Part shown: one piece after another, positions 22,605 through 34,130 of the stretch
Numbering within the stretch: position 1 is the stretch's first letter
Layout: each line of letters starts with the position of its first letter
Source: Tamarix chinensis
Lineage: Eukaryota; Streptophyta; Magnoliopsida; Caryophyllales; Tamaricaceae
Assembly: GCA_030549775.1 (NCBI GenBank)
Contig: CM060174.1
Location: 23,486,693 to 23,550,692, forward strand
DNA: 64,000 nt
Direction of reading: 5' to 3'
Translations under genes and position numbers: made by a program
The notes under the pieces: model-generated
What the model was told of the DNA's origin: nothing
What the model saw: only the letters and a program-made list of their open reading frames with translations
Database searches by the model: none

Positions 22605-23333
22605 TATAGTGAATTGTTTCCTGAGGATATACCTAGTGGATTACCTCCATGAAGGGGAATAGAACATCAAATAGATTTTATTCTAGGAGCTGTTATACCA
22701 AACAGACCTGCTTATAGGGCCAATCCTGAAGAGGTTAAGGAATTAAAAAGACAAGTATCAGAGTTGTTAAGTAAAGGATATATTAAAGAGTCTATGAGTC
22801 CTTGTGCAGTACCTGTATTACTAGTGCCTAAAAAGGATGGTAGTTGGAGAATGTGTGTGGATAGCAGGGTAGTAAATAAGATAACTATTAAATATAGGTA
22901 TCCAATTCCTAGGCTGGATGAGATGCTGGATCAATTGTATGGTGCTGTTATATTTTCTAAAATAGATTTAAAGAGTGGATATCATCAAATTAGGATGAAA
23001 CCAGGAGATGAGTGGAAAACAACTTTTAAGACAAACTTTGGATTATATGAATGGTTAGTGATGCCTTTTGGGTTGTCAAATGCTCCTAGTACTTATATGA
23101 GACTTATGAACCATGTATTAAGGGAATTTATTGGGAAATTTGTGGTTGTTTATTTTGATGATATACTTATATATAGTAAATCCTTAGAGGAACACTTGGG
23201 ACACTTAAGGATTATCTTGAATGTGTTTAAAACAGAACAACTTTATGCTAATTTAGCTAAGTCTAGATTCTGTTTGGAAAGTGTGGTTTTCTTAGGATTT
23301 GTGGTAGGAAAAGAAGGTACAACAGATGGCTGA
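22605..23333 (+). pseudogene. pol: Reverse transcriptase domain, same frame as gag
   Basis: This continues the gag-protease frame after the TAA at 22602-22604 and a second stop, TGA, at 22650-22652. From about 22764 it is open: [17 protein letters not shown], then [14 protein letters not shown], then [14 protein letters not shown], and the active site [11 protein letters not shown]. It ends at LGFVVGKEG before a TGA at 23331-23333. The palm and fingers of the polymerase are present. The thumb, RNase H and most of integrase are gone: the sequence jumps to the integrase C-terminus near 23315-23330. The catalytic residues visible are intact, but the upstream stops and the deletion make it defective. 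Confidence 0.9.
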
Positions 23334-23612
23334 ACATACTAATAAAAGAAGGAGAAAAATGATTTTTAAACCTGGAGATTTAGTTTGGGTTCATTTAAGG
23401 AAAGAAAGGTTTCCAAATTTTAGAAAGTCAAAATTGGATCCTAGAGGGGATGGACCATTTACTGTATTAGAGAAAATTAATGATAATGCTTATAAAATTG
23501 ATTTACCTGTTAAGTTTGGAAATGTGAGTAATTCTTTCAATGTGGCAGACCTTAGTCCATTTCTGGGACTTGTTCAGGTTTCAGAGGCGAAACCTTTCCA
23601 AGAAGAGGGGAA
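23326..23612 (+). pseudogene. pol: Integrase C-terminal tail left by an internal deletion
   Basis: In a different frame from the RT, the sequence reads [12 protein letters not shown], then GDLVWVHLRKERFP, then RGDGPFTVLEKIND and FNVADLSPF. This is the C-terminal DNA-binding part (GPF/Y-type module) of Ty3/Gypsy integrase. The zinc-binding and catalytic DDE domains are missing. The open frame runs past the polypurine tract into the 3' LTR (stop at 23703), where it is no longer meaningful. The frame change at the RT junction means no fused product forms. The start given is a frame boundary, not a real start codon. Confidence 0.85.
23600..23612 (+). promoter_or_regulatory. Polypurine tract
   Basis: AAGAAGAGGGGAA directly abuts the 3' LTR. 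It is the expected primer for plus-strand synthesis. Confidence 0.85.
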
Positions 23613-24487
23613 TGATGTGAATCCTGTGAATTTATATTTAAGTAATTTAGAAATTTTTTGTGAATTAATTACTTACAATTGTTTGTCTTATTTGTTGAAT
23701 TAATAGGAGAATATTGCAGCATATGGATTCTGTGGACTTGGACATATTTTCTGGGCAGTTCAGAATATGTTTGGAGTGTACAGATTATGTAAATTTTTAT
23801 TAAATATTTTGTAATCCCATATGATGCATTCGCCGGTCGGAATGGGCTAATGGGAATTAGGACGGTTGTATAATCCGCCACCCGGTCCTTAAAATTGGAC
23901 TAGCTGGATTGTGGATTAATCAATCCTTAATGACCATGATTAGCTATAGTTGTTTTAGCTTATGGGAAATTAAGCCTTAAGCTTAATTGTATTATTGGGT
24001 CATTTTTATGATGGTTGTATTTGGGGTTGGTCGACACTCCACGTTTTGGTGTTGTTTGGTTTTGGGCTGTTCGACACCTTATTATTTTGGCCCAAACAGA
24101 TCTGTATCGCCGTCCATAACAGGCTGTGTCGTTCGTATGTATTTTTGTATCATATACGGTTTCTGTGTACATATAAATAGGCTGGATACTATGTAATACG
24201 GACGTTTTAGACAGAAATAAAGTTCAGTCGATATTTTTCTCGATCTCTCTCGACTTCTTCTCTCTCTTGGCGATTCTCTCTTTCGCTTCTTCACTGGTTC
24301 TGTCTCGTTCTCATCTTGATCAATCTTGATCATTCACCTTCTAATTTCAGTTGCTATTGAATCAATTGTGCTTCTGGAACTTTGGTTCTTCCTTTGGAAA
24401 GTTTTCCTTAGGCTGTGCCGGCGAAAATCAAACGTTGCGCTCGATTAAATCTTCGATCCTTTGCGAAACCCTAACCGGTTTCCATCA
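23613..24487 (+). repeat. 3' LTR of the Ty3/Gypsy element
   Basis: 875 bp, the same length as the 5' LTR, with TATAAATA at 24172-24179. It ends GGTTTCCATCA, followed by the AAAAC duplication at 24488-24492. Confidence 0.95.
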
Positions 24488-25103
24488 AAAACTCTCCAAA
24501 AAGGGTAACTTTCCAAAAATAAAAAAGTCCAATTAGAATAACCAAATATTTAAATCCAACTCAAATATTTAATTTAAATATTGAGACCACGCATATATTA
24601 AAAGATCAAGCTCATATAACCTAGGTCAAACATTAATATTTAGTATTACAGTACCACCAAAACTCAAACATTGGTCAAAACCAATATAACACACCATAAA
24701 TTCAACTTTGTAAGCTATACTAACTTTTCAGATTCGATCAATCCTTACTATAACCCTATCTATTTTCCATAAATAACTCAAAAAAGAAAAAATCATAATT
24801 TGTATGAAAACTAGACTTATGGAGCTTCGATTTGATATATTATATGATATATAAACTCTCATTATTGAATTATGTGCAATTTTTTTAAGTAGTATAAAAT
24901 TGTAGCCAAATCAAATCTACAATGAATTTAACACAAAATCATAAAGGCTAATCATATTACATATCATGATGCTTAAAATATCATCATAAGAAAGTATAAA
25001 ATTATATAATAAATAAAAATGCATACTTTATAGACATCACATTCCACACATATATAATATATGTATATAAGTTTAATAAGATAATGTTACTTAATGTAAA
25101 ATT

Positions 25104-25106
<3 letters not shown>

Positions 25107-25145
<39 letters not shown>
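25107..25145. repeat. (AT)n microsatellite
   Basis: About 19 uninterrupted AT units. Confidence 0.95.
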
Positions 25146-25148
<3 letters not shown>

Positions 25149-26358
25149 CAAGGTCTTTAAGCATAAAGAATGATTATATGACACCACAATAACTCCAGAA
25201 TTTGATGATCTTGAGAGAACAATTATTTCATGAACTCAAATGAAGAAGACAAAGAAGAACACATATTGGATCTTGAATATATAATTTTAAGGATGGTTGA
25301 AGATATTGATGAATTAGTTGAAGATGTTAAAAATATAACCGATAGATATAGAACATAAGCCATGGCACAATAGGAGAAATAAAAATGTAGGTTTGGCTAT
25401 TAGGGTTTAGTATGGGCTTATATGAGATTCTAGAATAGAAAGATAAAATAAAATCGCAAAGTAAATTATGACCAACATATATTGATATTTTTCACTAAGT
25501 TCCATTTAGATATTGGAAAAAAATTAAAGGATAAAATATTTAGTAATTGAAGTTATTTTCCAACACAAAAACAATAGTTCAATTTCGTTATCCAAAAAAA
25601 AGTTATGGTGATATTACTAAATGTTGGTATATTTATCTATGAATTTGGAGAAATAAGATAAAAGAATATAATTCATATAATATCATTTAAGATAATTAGT
25701 AAATGTTAAGTATAAATATTAATAAATAAATAAAATATGAAACTTTATCATATATAACAAGAAAAATGTGTCTATTTTCAAAATATTTTAGCTAACAATG
25801 AAAATAATGTAAGATTTCATCATATGAATATGTAAATGAAATTGCAAAATAATAAATTAATCTCACTAATGAATTAATAAAAAATTTTATTTTAAATAAA
25901 TATAATATATCACACCTTATTCCATTCATAAGGTAGGAATTTTATTATAATAATTACTTACTCTCTTTTTTTATCAAAAACTTTCTATTTATGAAATTCT
26001 CATTTTGCCCTTTTAATATTCTATACAAAATAAAGGTTTAAAATAGCTTTTCAAATTGTATAAAAATTTCAACCACTAATATAATAATATTTGAAGTATT
26101 TTCAACACATTATCCAATGAAAATAATTTTTTTCTAAAAATATTAAGTTTTAGGTTACCAAAAGTATTCTAAAAGTGACAGTTTTTCTTAAAACTTATAA
26201 AACTAAAAATAATGCTTTTGTTTAACATTAAAATGAATAAAATAGTATAAATATAATAAAATTTTAATTCCAAATATGAGGTATTAAATCCTCATAATAA
26301 GGAAAATAATGATCACCAAAAGAGTAAATTAAAAGGTTTTAAATTATGGGGTATTATA

Positions 26359-27424
26359 GAAAAGCCTCCTACCATCAATGAAACTAATTATAATAGTTTA
26401 ATAGAGTATTTGAATTCTCCGACAGTCAAGTTAATATGTAAATTATAAGATAAAATTTCCAATTATACTTAATATGGTTGGTAGTGTAAGTGATATTTAT
26501 GTAATATAGGTTAAAGACAAACAAAACTAATAGGGATAAACAATTAAATCCTAGTATTTAGGGTTCTACACAATATCAAAGTATCGTCATGAGAAGATAT
26601 ATGAAGATTATAATAATAAATTTTTTATAGTATTATGAATATACTAATTTTTTTTTAATAAATATTATAGGCTCAACTTTACACTAATAAAGTCTTAAGT
26701 GTAATGGAAAATTACCAAGTGGTGCACTAGAGGGGTGAAAAATGGGTTACTCCTTTGGCTAAGGAAAAATATTTTAGTATAATGACGTTAGTTTCTACAT
26801 TTTTCATGTTTTATTTATTATAATTTATCTAACTTAAAATTTTCCTTATCTATAGAATGAGATGTTAAAGCTATGAGAAGTGTATCTATTTTAAAGTAAA
26901 CTTAAGAGTATTGATTATGGTCTGATCCATCAAATGCTCAAACAACCCTTGCAACCATGGATGAGATGAATAATGCAGAGGAATGATTGATACTCATCAA
27001 GACTATACAAAATAACATGACTAACAACCACAAAGGTTACAACTAACTCATTTGTTACCAGCTTTCCAACATAGCCACCACTACATATGCCTTATGTTCC
27101 ACAAATTGAAGAGTGGGTCTCTATTGTCTGAGGAAAAGAAGAAGTTATTAATCATAATGTCGCTGCTATCAAGATAATAGAAGGGCTCATATCTCAAAAT
27201 AGCTAAAACTTTTCTTAAAAAGATGATTTGGAGTATGTTGCTTGAAATTTATGTCTTTAATTTTTTATAATATAATCATTTTTGCTAGAAAACCTTTATG
27301 ACTCGTATTTGTTTATCTTATTAATATAATGTCTTCTATTATTAGCTAGATAAATTATTTTTATAATTTTCTTAAATATTTTTAAATTTGTAGAGAAAAA
27401 ATAATGTGTCTAATTGTAATTGTG
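26359..27424. other. AT-rich spacer, nothing recognised
   Basis: No domain, terminal repeat or conserved frame that I can identify. Around 26930-27200 the base composition is a little less AT-rich ('gatgagatgaataatgcagagg'), which may be the remains of an old coding sequence, but I cannot name it. Confidence 0.3.
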
Positions 27425-28299
27425 TACCACTTTATTTTAAAAAAAATGTCTTAAAATCTAGAAATGTCATTGGTAAAAATGGGTTTATAGCCATAACATG
27501 TCATCACAATATCTTAATCTTTTTTTATGGCTCTAGACCCCTACAATAATAACATATTGTAGTTGTTGCCCAAATATTTTTTTAAAAATTAAGAATTTTT
27601 TTTTCATTGTAGATACCTACACTAATGATATGTCATAGCTATAAACCTAATTTTTTTTGTATAAACAAACAATTAAAAACTTTAAATTATCATCACTTTA
27701 AATATCTATAGCCATGACTTTTTTGTTGTTGTTGTTGTTACTACTAAAGTGACAATCTCTTCTCATCACATAAGACTTTTTTAGTTACAAGATTTTTAAC
27801 GATAACTAGTAGTGTTAAACATTAAATTTGAACCATAAACTTTGAACGAATTGATCGATTATTCTAATTTCCCGTCCAAGACTACAACCATATTCCAGTT
27901 TCTGGTCTGTGTTTCAGTCTTGAAGTAAAAAAAAATGGTCCTCAGGTTATTCTAGTTATTTCATGTCCGACTTGGAATGTCATTAATATTTACCTAAAAA
28001 TATATATTTTTAATATAAAAAATATATAATCTAGTAATTTCAGTCCTAACAAATCTTGGACAAACAATTTCAACCCAAAAATGGTCATGTCTCTATTTCT
28101 AATTTTGAAAAATTATTATTCTTAACTAAATTATAGTCTAATCTTAGTTCATCCAGATGAAAATAGTTTTTGCTCATTCCACACCCCTAGCAACAACTCT
28201 ACATCAATGTCATGTTGCGGTTCTAGATTTATAGTGACAGCAATGCAAACAATAGCAATGCCATTTTGTAACCACTATAAAACCCCTTTTTTTGTAGTG
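27425..28299. mobile_element. CACTA-like element debris (right end recognised)
   Basis: The reverse complement of 28283-28299 is CACTACAAAAAAAGGGG, typical of the ends of CACTA (En/Spm) transposons. Sub-terminal words such as 'tatagtgac' and 'catgtcat' recur at 27480-27730 and 28190-28290 in opposing orientations. The left end is not clear (CACTTTATTTTAAAA near 27427 is a weak match) and I find no 3-bp duplication. No transposase sequence is present, so it would be non-autonomous. Confidence 0.4.
27808..28190. mobile_element. Possible hAT-like MITE nested in the CACTA-like debris
   Basis: Ends TAGTAGTGT (27808) and ACACCCCTA (to about 28190) form short inverted repeats. The 8-bp flanks ACGATAAC and GCAACAAC match at five positions. 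The interior has 'ggtctgtgtttcagtc'-like words common near the ends of plant hAT MITEs. All matches are weak. Confidence 0.25.
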
Positions 28300-29269
28300 A
28301 CTTAGGAATGCACCACTTGATCTACTTTCATTAATATCCCTTCCACTTATTGTTTTGACAAGAACATTCTTTGCGTGAAAATTCTAAATTACCTTTTTGA
28401 ATCCCTAATTCAACATTAGATCATAACTCCACCCATAATATTGCCAACTCACCAATCTTACCAATATATTCCAAAATGTCACATTAAGTACTAAACAAAA
28501 AAATAAAGATTAAACTCTAATATTTTACATATAAAATACTTACCATACCCTAAGATTATTAATCCACTTTTATGTAATCTCCATGTAATATTAAAATTTA
28601 TACTACTCAAAATAGACCCAACATGTCACACATCACATTTATTACATTTTAACTCAATTAACACTTATATGATACCCAAATTTCAAAACTTTCACATTAT
28701 GAAAAAAATAAACTTATTTTACCTAAACACCCTAAACATCTTATTGACATAACTTAATCCATACTCAACCAATCCCTATCATTTTATGTATCAAAATTTA
28801 TGTAAAAACCTCTTTGAATATAACTTCATTCTTATTTTCCACAAAGCCTCATTAATTTGACAAATATGCACTTTGATCAAAAATAACATAAAAATATCCC
28901 AATTTCAACTATCTCAAAACATAACCAAATTCAAACATAATCTTCCACCTATTATTAAACACCCACAACATAATTAATCTAAATGTAATCGACCAAAAAT
29001 TTCACCAAAAGCCCTAATCCTAACACAAGTACAAGGCCCAAAGCTCATCAAAATCAAGCATCAACATATAACTCCCAATATAATTGATCACATTTTAATA
29101 CTCTTAAATTCAAATTTTTTTAGAAATAATAAATTATATCAACACGCTCGAGAATTACGGTCTGGGTTTTCATCCTGAAGTAAAAAAATTAAGGTCTTTA
29201 GTTGATTTTGGTCCTACCTTGTCCAACTCGAAATCTCATTAACATTCCAACTAAAAAATATAAATTTTT

Positions 29270-29311
<42 letters not shown>

Positions 29312-30360
29312 TCCACTTTTGGACCAATAATTTCAATATGATATTTGGTTCGGACTTTAAAAACTTGTGATCCTTAACTAGGTTCCTGTCTGGTCTAGTT
29401 CCATTAGTTTCGGTCTGGTTTTGGGCCAATGCACATCTCTAGTGACAAATCTACATCAATGTTATGCCATAGTTGTAGATGTATAGTGACAACAATGTCA
29501 ATAATAGTAATGGAATTTTATCACCGCTATAAACCCCTTTTATCATAGTTACTTAGAAATGCACTACTTGATTTAGTTTCATTAATATCACTTCCACACA
29601 TATCACTTGTAACATGAGATGCCATTTATCACATGTTACCACTTATCTCTTATTACAAAATTTATTCTAACAATTGTTTAATCTATATACACTTAGAATT
29701 ATACTAAGGTCTATTAAGGAAATATATGTTACATATTAAACCGAAAAATCAGGACACGCTCCAACGTTTTGGATATAAAATACCAACCATACCATATAAG
29801 GTTATTAATCCCATTTTAGGCAATCTCCACATAATATTAAAATTTATAATACTCAAAATATACCCAACATCTAACACATCACATTTATCCTATTTTAAAT
29901 CAATTTACACTTATATAATACCCACATTCTAGAACTTCCATATTTTACCTAAACTCCTCAAAATTCTTATTAAGATAACTTATTTCATACTCAACCACAC
30001 CCTATCATATTATGTATCCAAATTTATGTAAAAAAAATCAATCAATGAAACTAAATACTTATTTTCCACAAAGACTTGTTGATTTGACCAATATACACCT
30101 TGTTAAAAAAAACAAAAAATTATCCAAATTTCAATTATCACCAAACTTATCCAAATTCAAACATAATCTCCCACCTAATATTAAACACCAAAAAACATAA
30201 TTAATCAAAATTTAATCAACCAAAAAGGTCACCAAAAACCCTAATGCCATAAGGCACAAAATTCATGAAAATCAAGCATCAATATATAACTCCCAAAATG
30301 CTTGATCTCATTTTAATACACTTAACCATAAGATTGTTAGAAACACCAAATGCATCATCA
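27895..30360. repeat. Direct tandem duplication, unit about 1.2 kb
   Basis: Copy 1 (about 27895-29145) and copy 2 (about 29146-30360) align along their length in the same order and orientation. Landmarks are 'ctacatcaatgt' at 28200 and 29450, 'cattaatatc' at 28331 and 29580, 'aaattcaaacataatct' at 28930 and 30150, and 'aaaatcaagcatcaa' near each end. The copies differ at many positions and by small indels, so the event is old. Copy 1 contains the CACTA-like end; in copy 2 that end is degraded. Confidence 0.85.
29275..29309. repeat. (AT)n microsatellite
   Basis: Uninterrupted TA units in copy 2 of the tandem duplication; copy 1 has only short AT runs at the corresponding place. Confidence 0.9.
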
Positions 30361-31679
30361 TGCTATAGAATTTAAGGCGTAGCCTAAAATAACCTAAAAT
30401 ATGGAAGTATCACACAAATTGTTGAAAACCACTTGCTTTAATGAATAAACAAGCTATACATGAATATATGCTAAGATAATCTAAAATATGATATCACAAA
30501 GTATATCATGTTGACATGTGGTGTAATATAAGACATAAATATCAGGAAAAAAATACCCTAAACTAGATATGTGTATTCTTACGAAAGATACATTGTTCTT
30601 CTAGCAAAGTTACTCCTAAGCATTTCCAACACCTTAGGATCACCTAAATAAAATTGTGCTTAAATTATATATGAGAATATCACTAATGAATTTTATGATG
30701 GAAAAGAAAAGGATTCAGAGTAGAAGAGGGAACGATATTTTCAAAAATATGGATTAGGAAACCAAAGATGAGCATTTCACAATCTATGAACCTTAACTCA
30801 CTTTTGCATGAAACCAAGCACTAAAGGACTAATGTGTAATAGTTTAGAAGTGAAATAGTAAAAAAAAATGAATTTTAGATGAGAAGAGGAAGGGCTTGGT
30901 TAGCTAATGGAGCAAGAATAACAAAAAGAAAATGAAAAACAAAAGAAATAAGGATGAGGAGAAAAGATGGAGCAAATATGGGAGTTATATCCTTGTAGGA
31001 AATGGTTAAGTGTTGAAAATGAAAACCAATGGGGTTAATACCCCTTATGGATGTAAAACACAAGAGAGAAAAGGGAAAGAGAGTCAGATTTGGGGTTTCT
31101 TGTAAGACAAATGGAGTGATTAGAGTAAAGTAAGAGAGTGTAAGAGAGTTGGTGGAATGTATAAAAGTAAGATTATGCACAAAAATTTGTGGAGTAAGGA
31201 AAAAACATATGAGATTATGGAAAGGTATGGGGTCTAAATTTTATGGTCAATAAGGTTAAGAAAGTCAACCAAGATTTAAAATGATTTAAGCAAGTTAGAA
31301 AATCCAATAAATGGTTAACAATTAAGAAATAATCTAATATGTTCCAAAAAAATAAGAAATTCGTAGAAGGTGTGGAATTAATCTAGAAACCCAAATATAA
31401 AATATTTTAGGCATAGGAATATATTTGAATTCAAAAGGAATTTAAACAAACAAGTTTGGCATAATGGCATAATGCTTAATTAATCAAGAGGGATGGTCGA
31501 TTGATCAATAGACCTCCTAGGTAAGAGCTCATTTTGTCAACAAGTTGATCATCTATTGGTTGGGAAAACTAGGGATACTATTTTGAGGTAAAATAAAGGT
31601 TCTAGAGGTTAATATGATTAAAGAACATAAAGAGGCTAATCACCTAGTAATTGGGGTAAGAAAATTTTGAGGTTTTACA
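30361..31679 (-). repeat. Possible reverse-strand LTR, 5' end only
   Basis: The right edge GAGGTTTTACA (to 31679) reads TGTAAAACCTC on the reverse strand, a plausible decayed LTR start. About 180 bp inside it are CGATTGATCAATAGACC and GATCATCTATTGGTTGGG, like the CGATTGATTGG cluster near the start of family-A LTRs. I cannot find the other end or a target-site duplication. Confidence 0.3.
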
Positions 31680-31689
31680 ATGACATTCC

Positions 31690-32790
31690 TCAAATCCTAG
31701 TGTCTTGCTAACTAATCATCAATCAATGACCACCACTCAGTCACCTTAGGCAACATCCAATCTGCCAAATTTGATCCTCCTAGGTCTCTATATATAGTTG
31801 GTAGCAATTGCTTCCCTCCATAAAACTTCAATTTTTTTCCTCGAACCTCCAAATCCACTCACTAAATAATGGCAAGTTCTTTAATATGAAATCATTAAAT
31901 CCCACCCCTCCCTTAAATTCTGGCACAACCCTAGGTAGAATGATAATACTCCATTTAGAAATATGGAAGCCCCTATATACTAAATCACCTACTCCACACA
32001 AGAAGGTTCTAAACAAAGTATTGGTATTCTATTTGATCATTGACAAAAAATGTTTCAAAGACAAAAAAAAACTATAAAAGGTTACACAAAGCAACTCGAT
32101 ATCATCAAATCCCACTACTTACATTTTTGGCATAGTGATAATACTCCATTTAGCAAGATGAGTGCCCCTATGTCCTAAATCACCTACTTACCACAAGAAA
32201 ATTTTAAACATTTTATGAAATTTTTGTTTGTCCATTGTTGACAAATGTCTCAAAGATTAAAAAAAAAACACTATGGCAAGTTGCATGAAGCAGCTTTAAG
32301 CATAATAACTCTCCCTCCAAAAGACACATTCTTAGCTTTCCATAGAGCACATCTACTTTTGTTCTTTCAATAACAGGCTCCTATACTAAGTTGTCATTTG
32401 CCTTCACACTAACAGGCAACTTGAGGTAGGCGAAATACAACTCACCAATCGTACATTTGAGTTGTGAATCAACTGTACCCAACCATTGATCCATTACATT
32501 CAACCTATAAATATGATAATTAAATTCAATGCCTTCAATTCTAGAATAAAGAGCAGTGAGGATAAATGATCTCCTTGATAGAGTCCCCACTCACATAAGA
32601 AATACTTAGTTAAAGAGTAATTGACAAAGATGGATGCACTAGCATTATACACACACATACCCTTATCTACATCAAGCATCTAAGAGGAAACTCCATTTCC
32701 TCATGTACCTAGAACAAAAAATCCCAAGAAAGGGTGCCATATACCTTTTGGAAATCAGGTTCACCTCCAATCAACTGGAAAATGATAGAA
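31690..32790 (-). pseudogene. L1-type LINE reverse transcriptase remnant
   Basis: Reading on the reverse strand from 32760, pieces appear in the normal order for plant L1 ORF2: FQKVYGTLSWDFL, then GLYQGDHLSSLLFIL, then YLKLPV, then a segment like WKAKNVSFGGR in a shifted frame, and finally ISKWSIIILPR with GGVGFND and WIWRFEEKN. These are parts of the polymerase palm and the region after it. The (Y/F)ADD active-site box that belongs between the GLxQGDxLS motif and YLKLP is not visible; that part looks deleted. There are many stops and shifts. Neither the endonuclease domain nor a poly(A) tail is found. The enzyme would copy element RNA at the nicked target; this copy cannot. Confidence 0.75.
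31888..32305. repeat. Internal tandem duplication of about 205 bp in the LINE remnant
   Basis: 31888-32100 and 32102-32305 share 'aaatcccac', 'gataatactccattta', 'ctaaatcacctact' and 'tcaaagac/tt' plus an A run, in the same order. The duplicated part is coding for the region just after the polymerase domain. Confidence 0.8.
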
Positions 32791-33290
32791 GAAACAAATC
32801 CATTTCAGAAAAGATAAATCATTAGAAAATATGAGTTTCAATTTCTATCATTGAGTTAAGATACATTTGTTTTTTAACTCTATTTAGTCTAGAAATAAAA
32901 TGTTTTACATGGTTGGCCTTATAGATAACCCACATGTATACTATATGATTCTATGATCATATTTCTCTGCCCTTTTTGTTTTGTTGAAAATATGAATTTC
33001 AATATATATATATATATATATAACAAAGTCTACACTTATTTCTTATATTTGGAATTAATGACAACAATTGAAGTACATAAATATCATTGATATCATATCA
33101 ATTGTTTTCCTTCGGAATATTATCAATATAGTGAATATACGAGAGTTGTTTCTGCCTATTTTTTTAGAAGTAGATTGTTATTTCCTATACTCCATTTCAA
33201 ATCAGATAACACAATTTCATAAAAAAAATGTAGAAAGATTAATTTAGAAATTTTTTAAAATATACCAAACTAAGATGTTTAAACCTTATA
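32791..33290. other. AT-rich spacer with a short (AT)n run
   Basis: Nothing recognised except TA repeats at 33002-33022. Confidence 0.5.
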
Positions 33291-34130
33291 TTGCAACCAC
33301 GAATGGCTTGTTTAAAGTAGCATCGACCCTGCCTTATGTTGTAGCTGGGTAAGGCTCAGTCTCCGTTAAAATAAGAATAAAAAAAAGACCTAAGTCCCAT
33401 GGAGGAAAAAATTACTTATTTCATGATTGGACGTGTGTGAAAAGTTAAAGGACCTCAAATGTCTCCGTCTTTGATAATTTTAAGCTTGAATGTTACTGCT
33501 GAAACATAAGTCGAAAATTCATTCAACCATTGGTTAACGCAAAACTGAGCAGTGAGCACCCGTTCTGATGACAATTAACACGGGTAACTTTAATAACTTT
33601 GACAGGGCCTTAGCTTCACGTTGAATCAACGCAAAGGGTCATTCTCCCACATGTCTCGAGACTGGCAGGCAAAAAGGCAACGCTCGTTGTAATTTCCTTA
33701 TCCTTGATTTGCCAGCCTCCTTTCTTTCGAGCTCACTCGATTTGCTGCTGATTAGCCAGCTAGGTGCTTCGAGTTCCGTGCATGAAAGAAAGATAAATAT
33801 TTGCCCCCTTACTTACGTTAGAGACATTGGCTTAGAGTGCACAAATTGAATGTGAATGTGAGAGCGCTGATTGGCCGAAGACGTTCAGTTCACACCATTT
33901 CAATCAAACTTACTGTGCCTTACGTGATTAAAACGTCCCATGTCCCATCCCTTGACTTGCTATGTGCGTATTCTAAAGTCATAGCTGACAATATTGATGC
34001 TTTGTCCGAGAGACTTCCGGATGGTACACTTGCAACGAAATGGAGGGCCAAGAATTTACTTGCTACCCTCGTTCGTTAGTTACTAGCTCCACCTTGAAAA
34101 GGCTTGCACCAATAATAGAGTTTGATTTCT
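33291..34130. other. Short island of mixed composition, function unknown
   Basis: About 840 bp with clearly higher GC and more varied words than its surroundings, and no resemblance to any element in the window. A forward frame at 33837-34079 (80 codons, starting MHKLNVNVRALIG) and a reverse frame over roughly 33925-34075 are both open. I recognise neither. It may be single-copy DNA, a captured gene fragment, or part of an element I do not know. Confidence 0.35.

Larger units (their letters stand above)
19268..24487 (+). mobile_element. Complete but defective Ty3/Gypsy retrotransposon with AAAAC target duplications
   Basis: The two LTRs are both 875 bp (19268-20142 and 23613-24487), with TG...CA ends and perfect 5-bp duplications AAAAC at 19263-19267 and 24488-24492. 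Between them are a primer-binding site, gag-protease, reverse transcriptase, a short integrase tail and a polypurine tract. The internal region is only 3.5 kb because RNase H and most of integrase are missing. By eye I count about 28 differences and no length changes between the LTRs (about 3%), mostly transitions. It is much younger than its neighbours. The gag-pol type is that of chromovirus-like Gypsy elements; I do not commit to a clade. Confidence 0.95.
18318..26358 (-). mobile_element. Probable reverse-strand LTR of about 2.8 kb, split by a younger element
   Basis: The left edge TGTCACACC (18318) resembles the reversed 3' end of the other LTRs. It opens with its own inverted repeat, CTAGTGTAAGTAGA against TCTACTTGCACTGG. 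The right edge GGGGTATTATA (to 26358) matches a reversed LTR start. Removing the inserted element (19268-24487) and one copy of its duplication leaves 18318-19267 plus 24493-26358. A GTAACACGTTAGTATAATGG stretch near 18685 matches the position of a similar block in other LTRs. I find no target-site duplication, so the right edge is uncertain. Confidence 0.4.

Noticed and set aside
33837..34079. An 80-codon forward frame as a host gene
   Set aside because: No recognised domain, no visible promoter or intron signals, and an equally plausible open frame on the other strand. Kept only as part of an unexplained island.
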